Positions 46,005 through 54,883 of a stretch of 64,000 bases of DNA are shown here, piece after piece. The translations under genes and the position numbers were made by a program. The DNA comes from Proteiniphilum acetatigenes DSM 18083 (GTDB taxonomy: Bacteria > Bacteroidota > Bacteroidia > Bacteroidales > Dysgonomonadaceae): positions 1-64,000 of the forward strand of contig NZ_KB905707.1 of assembly GCF_000380985.1 (NCBI RefSeq). Reading direction: 5' to 3'. Numbering within the stretch: position 1 is the stretch's first letter; the number at the start of each line of letters is the position of its first letter. The notes under the pieces were generated by a model that worked only from the letters and a program-made list of their open reading frames with translations, did not search any database and was not told where the DNA came from.

Positions 46005-46060
46005 CAATTACCAATTAGCAATTACTAATTACCAAATCTTGAATCTTGAATCTTGAATTT
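46005..46060 (-). repeat. Short tandem units in the mutS leader
   Basis: On the minus strand three TTCAAGA units are followed by TAATTAG/TAATTGC/TAATTGG units, ending about 15 bases before the mutS start. The same two unit types recur separately near 9800 and 34450/37880. Confidence 0.6.
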
Positions 46061-46247
46061 GAAATTGTGAATCCAAGAAGCGAAATTACAAAAAAAGCAT
46101 GACTATCGAAAAATTAAAATCGATTTGTAATTTTCTCGATAATGATAAAACCTGCTTTATGGGATACAATCAGTGTATTTATTCCGTGAAATTATTGATG
46201 TCTATATCATACGAGATCAGATCATTAATGAACAAACGCTTTAAGAA

Positions 46248-46934
46248 TTACTGTAGCAGTCGTCTTAGTTCTTTAATCCCTTCCGAAGCCCCTTTTTGAA
46301 TATGATGGATATCGTAACGGTTTGTATGCACATCTTTTGGATCAATTAAATATACCGGTGCATTCTTTCTTATGTCATTGAGCAATCCGGCGGCCGGATA
46401 TACATTCATGGAAGTACCGATGATAACGAAGATATCGGCCTGCCGGCAAATTTTTTCCGCTTCGTGGATCATAGGAACCGCCTCGCCGAACCAGACGATA
46501 TGGGGGCGTAGCTGGAACCCTTTTTCACAGGTGTCACCCAAATGCATATCGATATGCTCCGGGTCGATATCGTAAACAAGCGAATCATCTCCGGTAGAAC
46601 GTGCTTTCATCAGTTCCCCATGTAGATGCAGTACCTTTGTGCTTCCGGCCTGCTCATGCAGGTTATCGATATTTTGAGTGATAATGTGGATATCGAACTC
46701 TTTTTCCATCTCTGCCAGTTCATAATGCCCTTCATTGGGTATGGCTTTCATCAGTTCACGACGGCGTATATTGTAGAAATTCAGGACTAATTCGGGATTC
46801 ACTTCAAACCCTTCGGGAGTAGCTACTTGTTCCACCGGATATTGTTCCCACAACCCTCCGGAATCCCGGAAAGTAGCAATCCCGCTCTCTGCGCTCATCC
46901 CGGCTCCTGTAAGTACAACCAGTTTCTTTTGCAT
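46248..46934 (-). CDS. cobB: Sir2-family NAD-dependent protein deacylase without zinc cysteines
   Basis: A 228-residue sirtuin removing acyl groups from lysines with NAD. Start 46934 (MQKKLVVLTGAGMSAESG) is preferred over 46964 because a TATATTTG -7 box on the minus strand lies at 46962-46969. Motifs: GAGMSAESGIATFRDSGGLW, TQNIDNLHEQAG, catalytic His in LHLHGEL, RPHIVWFGEAVPM, IIGTSMNVYPAAGL. The four Cys that usually bind structural zinc are not present: the segment between HGEL and RPHIV has one Cys only. A zinc-free variant seems fixed rather than decayed, as all NAD and catalytic motifs are intact. Confidence 0.92.
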   Translation of the reverse strand: MQKKLVVLTGAGMSAESGIATFRDSGGLWEQYPVEQVATPEGFEVNPELVLNFYNIRRRELMKAIPNEGHYELAEMEKEFDIHIITQNIDNLHEQAGSTKVLHLHGELMKARSTGDDSLVYDIDPEHIDMHLGDTCEKGFQLRPHIVWFGEAVPMIHEAEKICRQADIFVIIGTSMNVYPAAGLLNDIRKNAPVYLIDPKDVHTNRYDIHHIQKGASEGIKELRRLLQ

Positions 46935-46961
46935 ATTCTTCTTTGTTATGTCAGCCAGAGG

Positions 46962-46969
46962 CAAATATA
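46962..46969 (-). promoter_or_regulatory. -7 box of the sirtuin gene
   Basis: TATATTTG on the minus strand. Transcription would start near 46955, downstream of the alternative ATG at 46964, which decides the start at 46934. Confidence 0.6.
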
Positions 46970-47012
46970 GTTTTTTATTGCCGGAAAATGAAGATAATTC
47001 ATATTAAAATCT

Positions 47013-47020
47013 TACTTTTG
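47013..47020 (+). promoter_or_regulatory. -7 box of the first FKBP gene
   Basis: TACTTTTG, matching TAnnTTTG, 28 bases before the ATG at 47049. No clear -33 element. Confidence 0.5.
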
Positions 47021-47048
47021 TGAGTTAAAATCAAAAAGAAAGAGTTAG

Positions 47049-47633
47049 ATGGACAAACTAAGTTACGCGTTAGGGATGAGTATGGCTTCAAATTTGATGA
47101 ATTCAGGATTGAAGCTGATCGATGTGGAATCATTTGTGAAAGCCTTTACGGAGATTATGAATAATACCACCCCCTCCATGAGCCCTCAGGAGGCAAATCA
47201 GGTTATTCAAAGCTATTTTAGCAAGATACAGGATGAGATGTTGGAGAATAATCTGAAAGAGGGAGAAGCATTTCTTGAAGAGAACAGTAAAAAAGAGGGT
47301 GTAGTTACGCTTTCCAGCGGATTACAGTATGAAGTGCTGAAGGAAGGAGACGGAGCTAAACCGAAAGCTACCGACAAAGTGAAATGCCACTATCACGGCA
47401 CATTATTGAATGGTCAAGTCTTTGACAGTTCCGTACAGAGAGGCCAACCTGCTGTTTTTGGTGTAAATCAGGTGATCAAAGGATGGGTAGAAGCGCTTCA
47501 ACTAATGTCTGTAGGGTCGAAGTGGAGATTGTATATTCCTTCCGATCTTGCTTACGGAACACAGGGGGCAGGAAACTCCATTGAACCTAATTCCGCTCTT
47601 ATTTTCGATGTAGAGTTATTGGGAATAGAGTAA
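47049..47633 (+). CDS. FKBP-type peptidyl-prolyl isomerase, cytoplasmic form
   Basis: A 194-residue Mip/FkpA-like isomerase without signal peptide. The N-terminal FKBP_N dimerisation domain (MDKLSYALGMSMASNLMNSG) is followed by the catalytic FKBP domain: GLQYEVLKEGDGAKPKATDK, VKCHYHGTLLNGQVFDSS, GVNQVIKGWVEALQLMSVGS and LIFDVELLGIE. It speeds cis-trans isomerisation at proline. The lipoprotein paralogue begins 74 bases downstream; their catalytic domains are very similar, so this is a tandem duplication with one copy sent to the envelope. Confidence 0.93.
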   Translation: MDKLSYALGMSMASNLMNSGLKLIDVESFVKAFTEIMNNTTPSMSPQEANQVIQSYFSKIQDEMLENNLKEGEAFLEENSKKEGVVTLSSGLQYEVLKEGDGAKPKATDKVKCHYHGTLLNGQVFDSSVQRGQPAVFGVNQVIKGWVEALQLMSVGSKWRLYIPSDLAYGTQGAGNSIEPNSALIFDVELLGIE

Positions 47634-47707
47634 TTAATAATACTTATATTACTTTCTTATTTTCCCTTACAAAATCAACATAATACATTATTAATATATA
47701 GAAGAAA

Positions 47708-48721
47708 ATGAAGAAAACAATTTTAGGCGCATTTTGTGCCATGACTGTGCTGGCAGTGTTGATGGTGTCCTGCGGAGGAGCCTCCACGCCGAAGACCTCC
47801 CTGAAAAATTCTGTGGACAGTGTCTCTTATGCCTATGGTGTAAGTATGGCAGAGCAGGGATTAGTGCAATACCTCGAACAGCAAGGAGTATTGCAAAGTG
47901 CATCCAACATCGAATACGATTATCAGATGAGGATTGCTGCTGCCGATTCTACCCAAAAGGCAGCATTACAAAAAGAGATGGCCGCAAAGATCGACTCAGT
48001 GAACAAGATCAATGCTCCCCGTCTTAATGAATTTATTAAAGGGTTAAAAGCAGCAATGAATCTTGAGGAGAAGTCTCCTTATGCCCAGGGGTTAAGTATT
48101 GGAGTACAGTTTTCCCAGATGATGCTTCCTCAATTCAACTCGATGCTTTTCGGATCCGACTCCACACAAAAAGTGGATAACGACCAGATTATGGCCGGAT
48201 TGATCTCTGTATTGAAAAATCAACAGTTGGCTATCAGTACGATGGATGCCAACGCGTTAGTGCAGAAAAAGATGGAGGAGGCCCAGGCTGCCAGCCAAGC
48301 TCGTCAGGAAGAAGAACTTAAGGTACAGTATGCCGATAGTATTGCCGCCGGTGATGCGTATCTTGCCGAGAATGCTAAAAGAGAAGGAGTGGTTACGCTC
48401 CCCAGCGGATTGCAATATGAGGTCCTTCGTGAAGGTAACGGGCCGATTCCCACTGATACCGATCGTGTGAAAGTACATTACCACGGTACGTTGATCAATG
48501 GTACTGTGTTTGACAGTACTGTAAACAGGGGAGAACCCGCCACATTTGGTGTGAACCAGGTGATCGCCGGTTGGACTGAAGCGTTGAAGCTGATGCCCGT
48601 AGGATCGAAATGGAGATTATATGTTCCCTATGATCTGGCATACGGAGCACAGGATCGTGGAACCATCAAACCATTTTCCAATCTTATTTTCGATGTAGAA
48701 TTATTGGGAATAGAAGAATAA
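47708..48721 (+). CDS. FKBP-type peptidyl-prolyl isomerase, lipoprotein form
   Basis: A 337-residue paralogue of the preceding gene with an added signal peptide and lipobox (LMVSC, Cys22). The FKBP_N part is longer and interrupted: SVSYAYGVSMAEQGLVQYLE, then a charged helical insertion, then a second FKBP_N-like stretch SPYAQGLSIGVQFSQMML. The FKBP domain at the C-terminus (GLQYEVLREGNGPIPTDTDR, VKVHYHGTLINGTVFDST, LIFDVELLGIEE) is complete. It should help fold exported proteins. A good terminator follows. Confidence 0.93.
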   Translation: MKKTILGAFCAMTVLAVLMVSCGGASTPKTSLKNSVDSVSYAYGVSMAEQGLVQYLEQQGVLQSASNIEYDYQMRIAAADSTQKAALQKEMAAKIDSVNKINAPRLNEFIKGLKAAMNLEEKSPYAQGLSIGVQFSQMMLPQFNSMLFGSDSTQKVDNDQIMAGLISVLKNQQLAISTMDANALVQKKMEEAQAASQARQEEELKVQYADSIAAGDAYLAENAKREGVVTLPSGLQYEVLREGNGPIPTDTDRVKVHYHGTLINGTVFDSTVNRGEPATFGVNQVIAGWTEALKLMPVGSKWRLYVPYDLAYGAQDRGTIKPFSNLIFDVELLGIEE

Positions 48722-48745
48722 GCAATTCTCGGAATAGGAGTAAGA

Positions 48746-48776
48746 AAGGGTGGCCAAAAGGTCACTCTTTTTTTGT
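48746..48776 (+). terminator. Terminator after the FKBP pair
   Basis: AAGGGTGGCC (48746-48755) pairs with GGTCACTCTT (48760-48769) with two G-T pairs, loop AAAA, followed by a run of T to 48774. Confidence 0.8.
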
Positions 48777-49296
48777 TTTATTGTTTTTTGAATAATCGAT
48801 TGGTTTTATCTTTTTTATATTGATTTCTTCAATATTCAATAAAAAATAAAGAAATTTTCAATTTTTACTTGCATAATGTTTTTTGAGGGTGTATATTTGC
48901 ACTATTATAGATTGTAAGGTTGTAGTATTTGAATTTGTTAAAATCCCATGACCGTTTTTGCTATTATGTTTCGGTGGAATTTTTAATGAAATATATCAAA
49001 AACAGGGATGAAAATTTCAGTCTGACGTTTTTTTTAAAAAAAAAGTGCAAAAAACCACGTAATTAAAATAAATGATTTATATTTGCGCAACGTATATATA
49101 ACCACAAAAATGTTAAAATTATGTAGAGTGGTGTTGTAAGATAGTAGAGTTATAGAGTCTCTATGATAGGAAAGGTGTTTGTATGTTAATTATTTTGATA
49201 ATTAATCTTGTATTATTAGTTAAAGCCCTTCCAGCCTATTGAATTGATAGGATAAAAGATGATATTATAATAGTGTTTAATTTAAAAGTAGAGTTT
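48777..49296 (+). promoter_or_regulatory. Long upstream region of susC pair 3 with two promoter-like sites
   Basis: 520 bases without a gene. Site 1: TTG (48869-48871), 20 bases, TATATTTG (48892-48899), a full promoter. Site 2: TATATTTG at 49078-49085 without a clear -33, preceded by a run of eleven T and nine A around 49028-49044. The leader from site 1 to the start codon would be about 390 bases, enough for a regulatory RNA structure or small RNA; ORFs in it are under 30 codons. Confidence 0.55.
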
Positions 49297-52200
49297 ATGA
49301 AAAGAAAGCTAACTATGTTTTTAGCCCTGTTCTTTATTGGGATAGGGCTTGCTGTGGCTCAGACCCAGGTACGCGGTACCGTGGTTGATGAAGCGGGCGA
49401 ACCGGTGATCGGGGCTACCATCCAGATTAAAGGAACATCGCAGGGAACCGTTTCCGATATTGACGGTAATTTCAACCTGTCTGCCCCTGCCGGTGGTACG
49501 CTCGTGATTTCCTATGTAGGATATCAAACACAGGAAGTGCCCGTGAGTGCAAATGTGCAGGTGCAATTAACTACTGACACAGAATTATTGGATGAGGTGG
49601 TTGTGGTTGGGTATGGAACAACAACCCGGAGAGCTTTTACCGGTGCCGCTTCCTCTGTTTCCAATGATTTAATTGAAAACAAGATTGATATTAATCCTGT
49701 TAAGGCACTTGCCGGAACTGTTCCCGGCTTGCAGATGAATGTAGGTTCCGGACAACCGGGTGCTCCGGCCAATATCTTTATTAGAGGTCGAAACTCCGTA
49801 AACTCCGGTACGCAACCTTTATATGTAATTGATGGAGTACCCTTCGAGACGGGTATACAGGGAATGCGTCAGAGTGAAGGGCAACAGATGAGCCCTCTGG
49901 CCACCATTAGTGCGCAGGATATTGAAAGTGTTACGGTACTGAAGGATGCAAGTGCTACTTCTATTTATGGAGCAAGGGCTGCCAATGGTGTAATTGTGAT
50001 TACCACGAAAAAAGGTAAGAGAGGATTGAATATTGATTTTACGGCAAGAGTGGGTACCGAGAGTATGCCGAGTTATACAGATAACTATAAACTTGTGGAT
50101 GCCGATACCTATAGACAACTTTCAAAGGAAGCATTGTTGAATGGTTATAATTATGCTTCGACAGTAGGAAGATCAAGTTACTTTCAACTATATAATGACG
50201 CTTATAGCTTAGGACTTCCTTATAATGAATCGGGAGCAGAAGATTTTTTCAGTTGGTATACCGAAATTGATTACGACTCTCCTTATAATACTGACTGGTT
50301 AAAAGAGGTTACACGTACGGGATTGATTCAAAATTATACCCTGACACTCAATGGAGGCGGTGAAACTGCTACAGCGGCACGTTATTATACTTCTGTGGAT
50401 TATTTCGATACGAAGGCTATCGTGAGAGGAAAAGACATGAAGAGGTATTCTTTCCGTTTTAATTTTGATCAGGCACCTACTGAGAAAGTAGCTTATGGAT
50501 TCAATTCCAATGTGGCACATACCATTACCAATATGGGAGCCGGAGGAGGATATTTCTCCGATCCCATCACGCAGGCTATTATGCAAAGTCCGCTTTCTCC
50601 TGTCTATAATGAAGACGGCACATGGAATTTTAATACCATTAATGGTTATAACCCGGTTGCCCAAAGAAGTGAGTTAGGAGATAAAAGTGAAGCAAAACAG
50701 TATCGTTTTATTTTTTCTCCCTATGTAACTTATAAATTTATTGATGAATTAAGTTTTACATCACGATTAGGTGTGGATGGGTACCTGATTGATGAGTTTG
50801 GAACCTGGTCATTCCTGCAACCACAAGGTAAGGATATGAGAGGCTTGGGTGAAAATGGTTACAGGGCTAATTTTGTTACAACCATTACGAACACACTCAA
50901 TTATGGCAAAAATTTTGACGGACATAATCTGGATGTATTGTTAGGGCAGGAAGGACAAAAAACCAACTATAAAGGTACTTATCTGGCCGGATCAAATTAT
51001 CCCGTTGACTATTTGGAAGATGTTGAACTGGCAGCTACTCCGGGTAGTGCTTCTACAACCAGGAGGGAGTTGGTTTTAAATTCATATTTTTCAAGAGCTG
51101 AATATAACTATAATGAAAAATATTATCTGTCCGGAAGTTTTCGTATGGATGGTTCTTCCAGATTCTCAAAGGAAAACCGATGGGCTCCTTTCTGGTCAGC
51201 CGGTGCTAAGTATCGTATATCAAGTGAAAACTTTATGCAAGGAATTGACTGGTTGGATGATTTGACCGTTCGTGCCAGCTACGGTACATCAGGTAATCAA
51301 ACAGTAGGAAATCTTGATATAATGCAGGGTTGGTATGCTTCGCGCAATCTCTATGATTTTGGTTATAACTACAATGGACAACCGGGTTCAAACCGTTTGC
51401 AGATTGGAAATAGTTCGTTGAAATGGGAAAGAACTGCCAAATTTAATGTGGGATTGGATGTTATGTTATTTAATTTCCTGACTGTGTCTGCCGATTATTA
51501 TAAACACAGAACAAAGGATATGGTATTTGGTGTACCGCTTTCACGCACTACAGGTATGAGTTCTTCTTACCTCAATGTGGGAGAATTGGAAAACCAAGGT
51601 GTGGAATTCTCCATAATGGCACGTCTCTTCAGTCGGAATGATTTCTCCTGGAACGTGACTCTAAACGGTTCACACAATAAAAATGAGATTATCAAGTTAA
51701 GCACTGATAATCCAATTGAATATACTTATCAAATTATAGAACCGGGAAAAGATTACTATACTTTCTTTATGAAAGAGTGGGCTGGGGTTGACCCGGAAAC
51801 CGGAGTTGGTATGTGGTACCTGAACGAAGAAGGAGATGAAACAACCACCAATTATAATGCTGCTAAAAAACGGTATGTGGGTAAAGCGACTCCTGATTTT
51901 CAAGGTGGACTTACCAATAATCTCCAATGGAAAGGGTTTGATATGAGTTTCCAAATTAATTTCTCGGTAGGCGGTAAAATATATGGAAACCATCTGCGTT
52001 ATGATGAACAAATTGGTAATTCGTTCGGATCTCCATTTACAAAATATGTGGCTGAAAACAGATGGCAGAAACCTGGGGATATTGCAAAGGTGCCGATGTT
52101 AATGTTTACCACCGGTGTAACCGAAAATTCGCATTCATCCCGTTTCCTGATGGATGGCTCTTATGTGAAATTCAGATCTTTGTCTTTAGGTTATACCTTG

Positions 52201-52389
52201 CCTAATCGCATTGTATCGAATATCGGATTGAGTAAGACCCGTCTGTTTTTCAATGCTGAAAATCTATTCACGATTGCCGATGCAGATTATAGGGGTTTTG
52301 ATCCCGGAAGCGTTGATGCTAATGGTGTTCAATGGTGGAATTATCCTACTCCACGTTCATTTGTGTTTGGTTTAACTTTAGGATTTTAA
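49297..52389 (+). CDS. SusC/RagA-family TonB-linked outer-membrane receptor (pair 3)
   Basis: A 1030-residue receptor. Start 49297 (MKRKLTMFLALFFIGIGLAV) is chosen over 49273 because it matches the start of the first susC and gives a clean signal peptide. Signal peptide, CarboxypepD_reg domain (23-95), TonB-box region ELLDEVVVVGYGT, plug with YVIDGVPFE and YGARAANGVIVITTKKG, and barrel ending FGLTLGF. No STN domain. Residues 1-109 differ from the susC at 347 at only 11 positions, whereas the plug and barrel are unrelated beyond family level. susD follows after 12 bases. Substrate unknown. Confidence 0.95.
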   Translation: MKRKLTMFLALFFIGIGLAVAQTQVRGTVVDEAGEPVIGATIQIKGTSQGTVSDIDGNFNLSAPAGGTLVISYVGYQTQEVPVSANVQVQLTTDTELLDEVVVVGYGTTTRRAFTGAASSVSNDLIENKIDINPVKALAGTVPGLQMNVGSGQPGAPANIFIRGRNSVNSGTQPLYVIDGVPFETGIQGMRQSEGQQMSPLATISAQDIESVTVLKDASATSIYGARAANGVIVITTKKGKRGLNIDFTARVGTESMPSYTDNYKLVDADTYRQLSKEALLNGYNYASTVGRSSYFQLYNDAYSLGLPYNESGAEDFFSWYTEIDYDSPYNTDWLKEVTRTGLIQNYTLTLNGGGETATAARYYTSVDYFDTKAIVRGKDMKRYSFRFNFDQAPTEKVAYGFNSNVAHTITNMGAGGGYFSDPITQAIMQSPLSPVYNEDGTWNFNTINGYNPVAQRSELGDKSEAKQYRFIFSPYVTYKFIDELSFTSRLGVDGYLIDEFGTWSFLQPQGKDMRGLGENGYRANFVTTITNTLNYGKNFDGHNLDVLLGQEGQKTNYKGTYLAGSNYPVDYLEDVELAATPGSASTTRRELVLNSYFSRAEYNYNEKYYLSGSFRMDGSSRFSKENRWAPFWSAGAKYRISSENFMQGIDWLDDLTVRASYGTSGNQTVGNLDIMQGWYASRNLYDFGYNYNGQPGSNRLQIGNSSLKWERTAKFNVGLDVMLFNFLTVSADYYKHRTKDMVFGVPLSRTTGMSSSYLNVGELENQGVEFSIMARLFSRNDFSWNVTLNGSHNKNEIIKLSTDNPIEYTYQIIEPGKDYYTFFMKEWAGVDPETGVGMWYLNEEGDETTTNYNAAKKRYVGKATPDFQGGLTNNLQWKGFDMSFQINFSVGGKIYGNHLRYDEQIGNSFGSPFTKYVAENRWQKPGDIAKVPMLMFTTGVTENSHSSRFLMDGSYVKFRSLSLGYTLPNRIVSNIGLSKTRLFFNAENLFTIADADYRGFDPGSVDANGVQWWNYPTPRSFVFGLTLGF

Positions 52390-52401
52390 AATTGATAGAT
52401 T

Positions 52402-53799
52402 ATGAAAAGAATACTTATATATATATTTAGTCTGGTTGTCGGATTATCGACATTCTGGTCTTGCGATTTCGAAACGGATATCTACACAGCCATTGACATG
52501 GATAATGCTTTCGGATCGGCACAGGATATAGAAAATGCATTGAATGGAGCATATAGAAATGTGGGAAGTTATTACTACAGGGGAAACAGGGTGATTGCTA
52601 TAGGCGATATGGCTTCAGATGTAGCTGAAGCGGATGCTAGTACAGGTCACTTCGTCGCAATCAATATGTGGACATTTACCGATACCAGTGGTGAATTATT
52701 GGATGCCTGGACATATGCTTATAAAGTAATAGACCAGTCCACAAGAGGGATCAACGGTTCCCTGGAATTGCTTAATGGCGGAAATCTGCCTGAGGGTGAT
52801 GATGCCAGGTTGGAATCAGCTCTCTCTCAATTCTATGCATTGAGAGCATTAGCACATTTTGACTTAGTAAATCTTTTTGGTCTTCCTTATAAGGCAGGTG
52901 GAAATAACTCTCAGTTGGGTATAGTTATTGTAGATCAGGAGCCTATTGAAGATTTTCAACAAGTTTCAAGATCGACAGTAGAAGAGACCTATGCACATGT
53001 ATTGAAAGATATCAACAGTGCCAAGCAGTATGTAACAGGAGGGATCAATCAATATTATTTCAATGAAGCGGCCATCTATGCGTTGGAAGCACGTGTAAAT
53101 CTCTATATGCATAGGTATGAAGCTGCAATCACAGCAGCCAATAAAGCCATTGAGCTCCGCAACTCTAATGGAGTCGATAATGCGACCTATTTGTCAATGT
53201 GGAGAAGTACGGCTATAAGTGGTGAGGATATATTCACTTTGGTAAAATCAAATGATGATAACTTGTCCGCTAATGCATTGAACACGTTGTACGGATCATA
53301 TGGAGGACAGGTATCTCAATTTACAAAAGAAAAATTTGCAGCTAATGATATCCGTGGAGGTTTAATTTCTGCTACGAATCATCCCGGAAAATATGATGGA
53401 ATACCTTCTGCTGCTGCAGTTAGTAACGTTCCTGTTTTCAGGCTATCTGAAATGTATTTGATCGTTGCTGAGTCTCAAGCACAATTGAATAATATCAGTG
53501 CTGCCCAGACTGCTCTGCTTTATACTGCAAAAAGAAATACCGATATAACCACAGTCGCAGATCTACCTGCTACCCAGGCCGGTTTATTGGAATTTATAGC
53601 GGACGAAAGAATTCGTGAGTTCTTCACAGAAGGACATCGTTTCTATGATCTGAGAAGAACCGGAGCAGTCGCTACCATTGCAGGTGATGATCAGTTTGTA
53701 GCTGCCAACTTTGTATATCCTATTCCTTCTGAAGAGATCAATGCTGGATTTGGTGTGATCCAAAACGAAGGTTGGAGTGATAACTTGCCCAATCGCTAA
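52402..53799 (+). CDS. SusD/RagB-family surface lipoprotein (pair 3)
   Basis: A 465-residue SusD-family lipoprotein; signal peptide MKRILIYIFSLVVGLSTF ending in the lipobox FWSC (Cys21). Family features: IENALNGAYRNVGSYYYRG, ALRALAHFDLVNLFGLPY, FRLSEMYLIVAESQAQLN, ADERIREFFTEGHRFYDLRRTG and the C-terminal PIPSEEINAGFGVIQNEGW. It is shorter than the other two SusD proteins, so the ligand may be smaller or a peptide. Cotranscribed with susC; a strong terminator lies 56 bases after the stop. Confidence 0.93.
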   Translation: MKRILIYIFSLVVGLSTFWSCDFETDIYTAIDMDNAFGSAQDIENALNGAYRNVGSYYYRGNRVIAIGDMASDVAEADASTGHFVAINMWTFTDTSGELLDAWTYAYKVIDQSTRGINGSLELLNGGNLPEGDDARLESALSQFYALRALAHFDLVNLFGLPYKAGGNNSQLGIVIVDQEPIEDFQQVSRSTVEETYAHVLKDINSAKQYVTGGINQYYFNEAAIYALEARVNLYMHRYEAAITAANKAIELRNSNGVDNATYLSMWRSTAISGEDIFTLVKSNDDNLSANALNTLYGSYGGQVSQFTKEKFAANDIRGGLISATNHPGKYDGIPSAAAVSNVPVFRLSEMYLIVAESQAQLNNISAAQTALLYTAKRNTDITTVADLPATQAGLLEFIADERIREFFTEGHRFYDLRRTGAVATIAGDDQFVAANFVYPIPSEEINAGFGVIQNEGWSDNLPNR

Positions 53800-53854
53800 A
53801 AAGTTGAAATTATACAAATAACCATAGTTTAGATTCTGTGATTAAGCTAAGAGG

Positions 53855-53886
53855 AAAAGCTGTCTCAAGACGAGGCAGCTTTTTTG
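53855..53886 (+). terminator. Terminator after susD pair 3
   Basis: AAAAGCTGTCTC (53855-53866) pairs with GAGGCAGCTTTT (53872-53883), one G-T pair, loop AAGAC, ending in a T-run. Confidence 0.85.
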
Positions 53887-54220
53887 GTGATATGCTGTGC
53901 AGTGTGCCGTGAAAACGGGAGATAATTCTCTCGTTCGTAACTGCAATATAGATGGGAGTTTGGCCTCCCGCAATCGCTTTACAGGAAGAGGTGTAAGCCG
54001 GTGTATGCTGCTTTGTCCAAAAGTCAAGGTAGTAAGTGATACATTTAAAAGGCGAAAGATATCCGTCAGGTGACTATATAGGAGATGACCGCAACTTTCA
54101 GGAAGAAAACCCGCCGAAAACGTAGGCAATATAGAATGAGATTTAGGATATCGTCTGCATAATAAACAAAAGTTTATTACCTTTGTCGAGTCGAAGAAGG
54201 ATAATTAACAAAGGAGCGCC
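53887..54220 (+). promoter_or_regulatory. Non-coding stretch with promoter for a small ORF
   Basis: No gene is seen to 54177. TACCTTTG at 54178-54185 matches TAnnTTTG, and a strong purine-rich ribosome site, AAAGGAG (54210-54216), stands before the ATG at 54221. Such an explicit Shine-Dalgarno is unusual among the genes of this window. Confidence 0.5.
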
Positions 54221-54352
54221 ATGAAACAGTACGTGTCAAAAGAACGGAGGAAACTGGAAAAGGAACACCTATTTTATCTTCGTAAATACCGGTTCTTCAA
54301 TCCCGGTTTACACATAAAAATGATCTGGGTTGGATTATATCGCAAATCGTAG
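54221..54352 (+). CDS. Small basic protein (43 aa), unknown
   Basis: A 43-residue ORF, MKQYVSKERRKLEKEHLFYL then RKYRFFNPGLHIKM and an end at LYRKS. It has its own -7 box and a strong ribosome site, and is rich in Lys/Arg. The 35 bases coding YVSKERRKLEKE recur at 54989-55023 with four mismatches, there also readable as YVSRERRKLEKE but followed by a stop, so a second, decayed copy exists. I do not recognise the family. Confidence 0.45.
   Translation: MKQYVSKERRKLEKEHLFYLRKYRFFNPGLHIKMIWVGLYRKS
54230..54264 (+). repeat. 35-bp repeat P, copy 1
   Basis: Matches 54989-55023 at 31 of 35 bases, same orientation. Lies in the small ORF before the DUF5053 gene. Confidence 0.75.
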
Positions 54353-54422
54353 AGGAGTTGAAAAGTGATGTTTAACAGAAGGTCTTACCTGATAAGGGGT
54401 AAGACACAAAAACGAAAAAAAT

Positions 54423-54818
54423 ATGACAACAGGCGAAAAATTTGAAGAGATGAAAAAGAAAGACATAGCTGCCAAATCTGATCGGGAGCGGATGGTTATT
54501 GATAAAGAATTAGAACAGCTTGCAAATAACGATCCGGAAGGTTTTGAAGCCGCTTTTATAGCAAGTGCAAAGCAAACGCTTGTAGACGCCAAGCGTTTGA
54601 GAATAAAAGAGCAAATGAGAGAGATTACACAATTCGTATCCATGTCGTATATCGCGAAGAATTATTTCAACAAAACAAAAAGCTGGCTTAGCCAGCGTAT
54701 AAATGGGCACGATGTGAACGGCAGACAGGCTCAATTTACGCCCGAAGAAATAGATACGCTCAACAAAGCGTTTTCCGATCTGTCTCAAAAATTAGCTGCA
54801 TTTCGTGTTTCTTTGTAA
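54423..54818 (+). CDS. DUF5053-type protein
   Basis: A 131-residue protein resembling DUF5053 proteins found in Bacteroidetes accessory regions. The N-terminus is highly charged and helical (KFEEMKKKDIAAKSDRERM, KELEQLANNDPEGFEAAF); the C-terminal half has a possible HTH: FVSMSYIAKNYFNKTKSWLSQRINGHDVNG followed by TPEEIDTLNKAFSDLSQKLA. The SWLSQRINGH stretch looks like a recognition helix, so DNA binding is possible. Function is not known. Its last codons begin a 76-bp sequence repeated at 55789. Confidence 0.7.
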   Translation: MTTGEKFEEMKKKDIAAKSDRERMVIDKELEQLANNDPEGFEAAFIASAKQTLVDAKRLRIKEQMREITQFVSMSYIAKNYFNKTKSWLSQRINGHDVNGRQAQFTPEEIDTLNKAFSDLSQKLAAFRVSL

Positions 54819-54883
54819 ACAACCCCGCATTCGCTACCCGGATGTGGAACCCATTTAATCCCTGATCAGCGGTCAGGGTAAAG
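54808..54883 (+). repeat. 76-bp repeat R, copy 1
   Basis: Aligns with 55789-55865 in the same orientation: shared blocks TTTCTTTGTAAA, CATTC, GGA/CCCATTTA, CCT, ATC and GTCAGGGTAAAG. In copy 1 the first block encodes the VSL-stop of DUF5053. Confidence 0.65.

Noticed and set aside
46099-46299. 66-codon plus-strand ORF after the mutS leader
   Set aside because: It runs into the 3' end of the sirtuin gene on the other strand, has no family resemblance and no promoter box; the first part could be a remnant but I cannot support it.
53842-54129. 95-codon minus-strand ORF after susD pair 3
   Set aside because: It spans the terminator hairpin and its translation shows no domain, signal or compositional sign of a protein.
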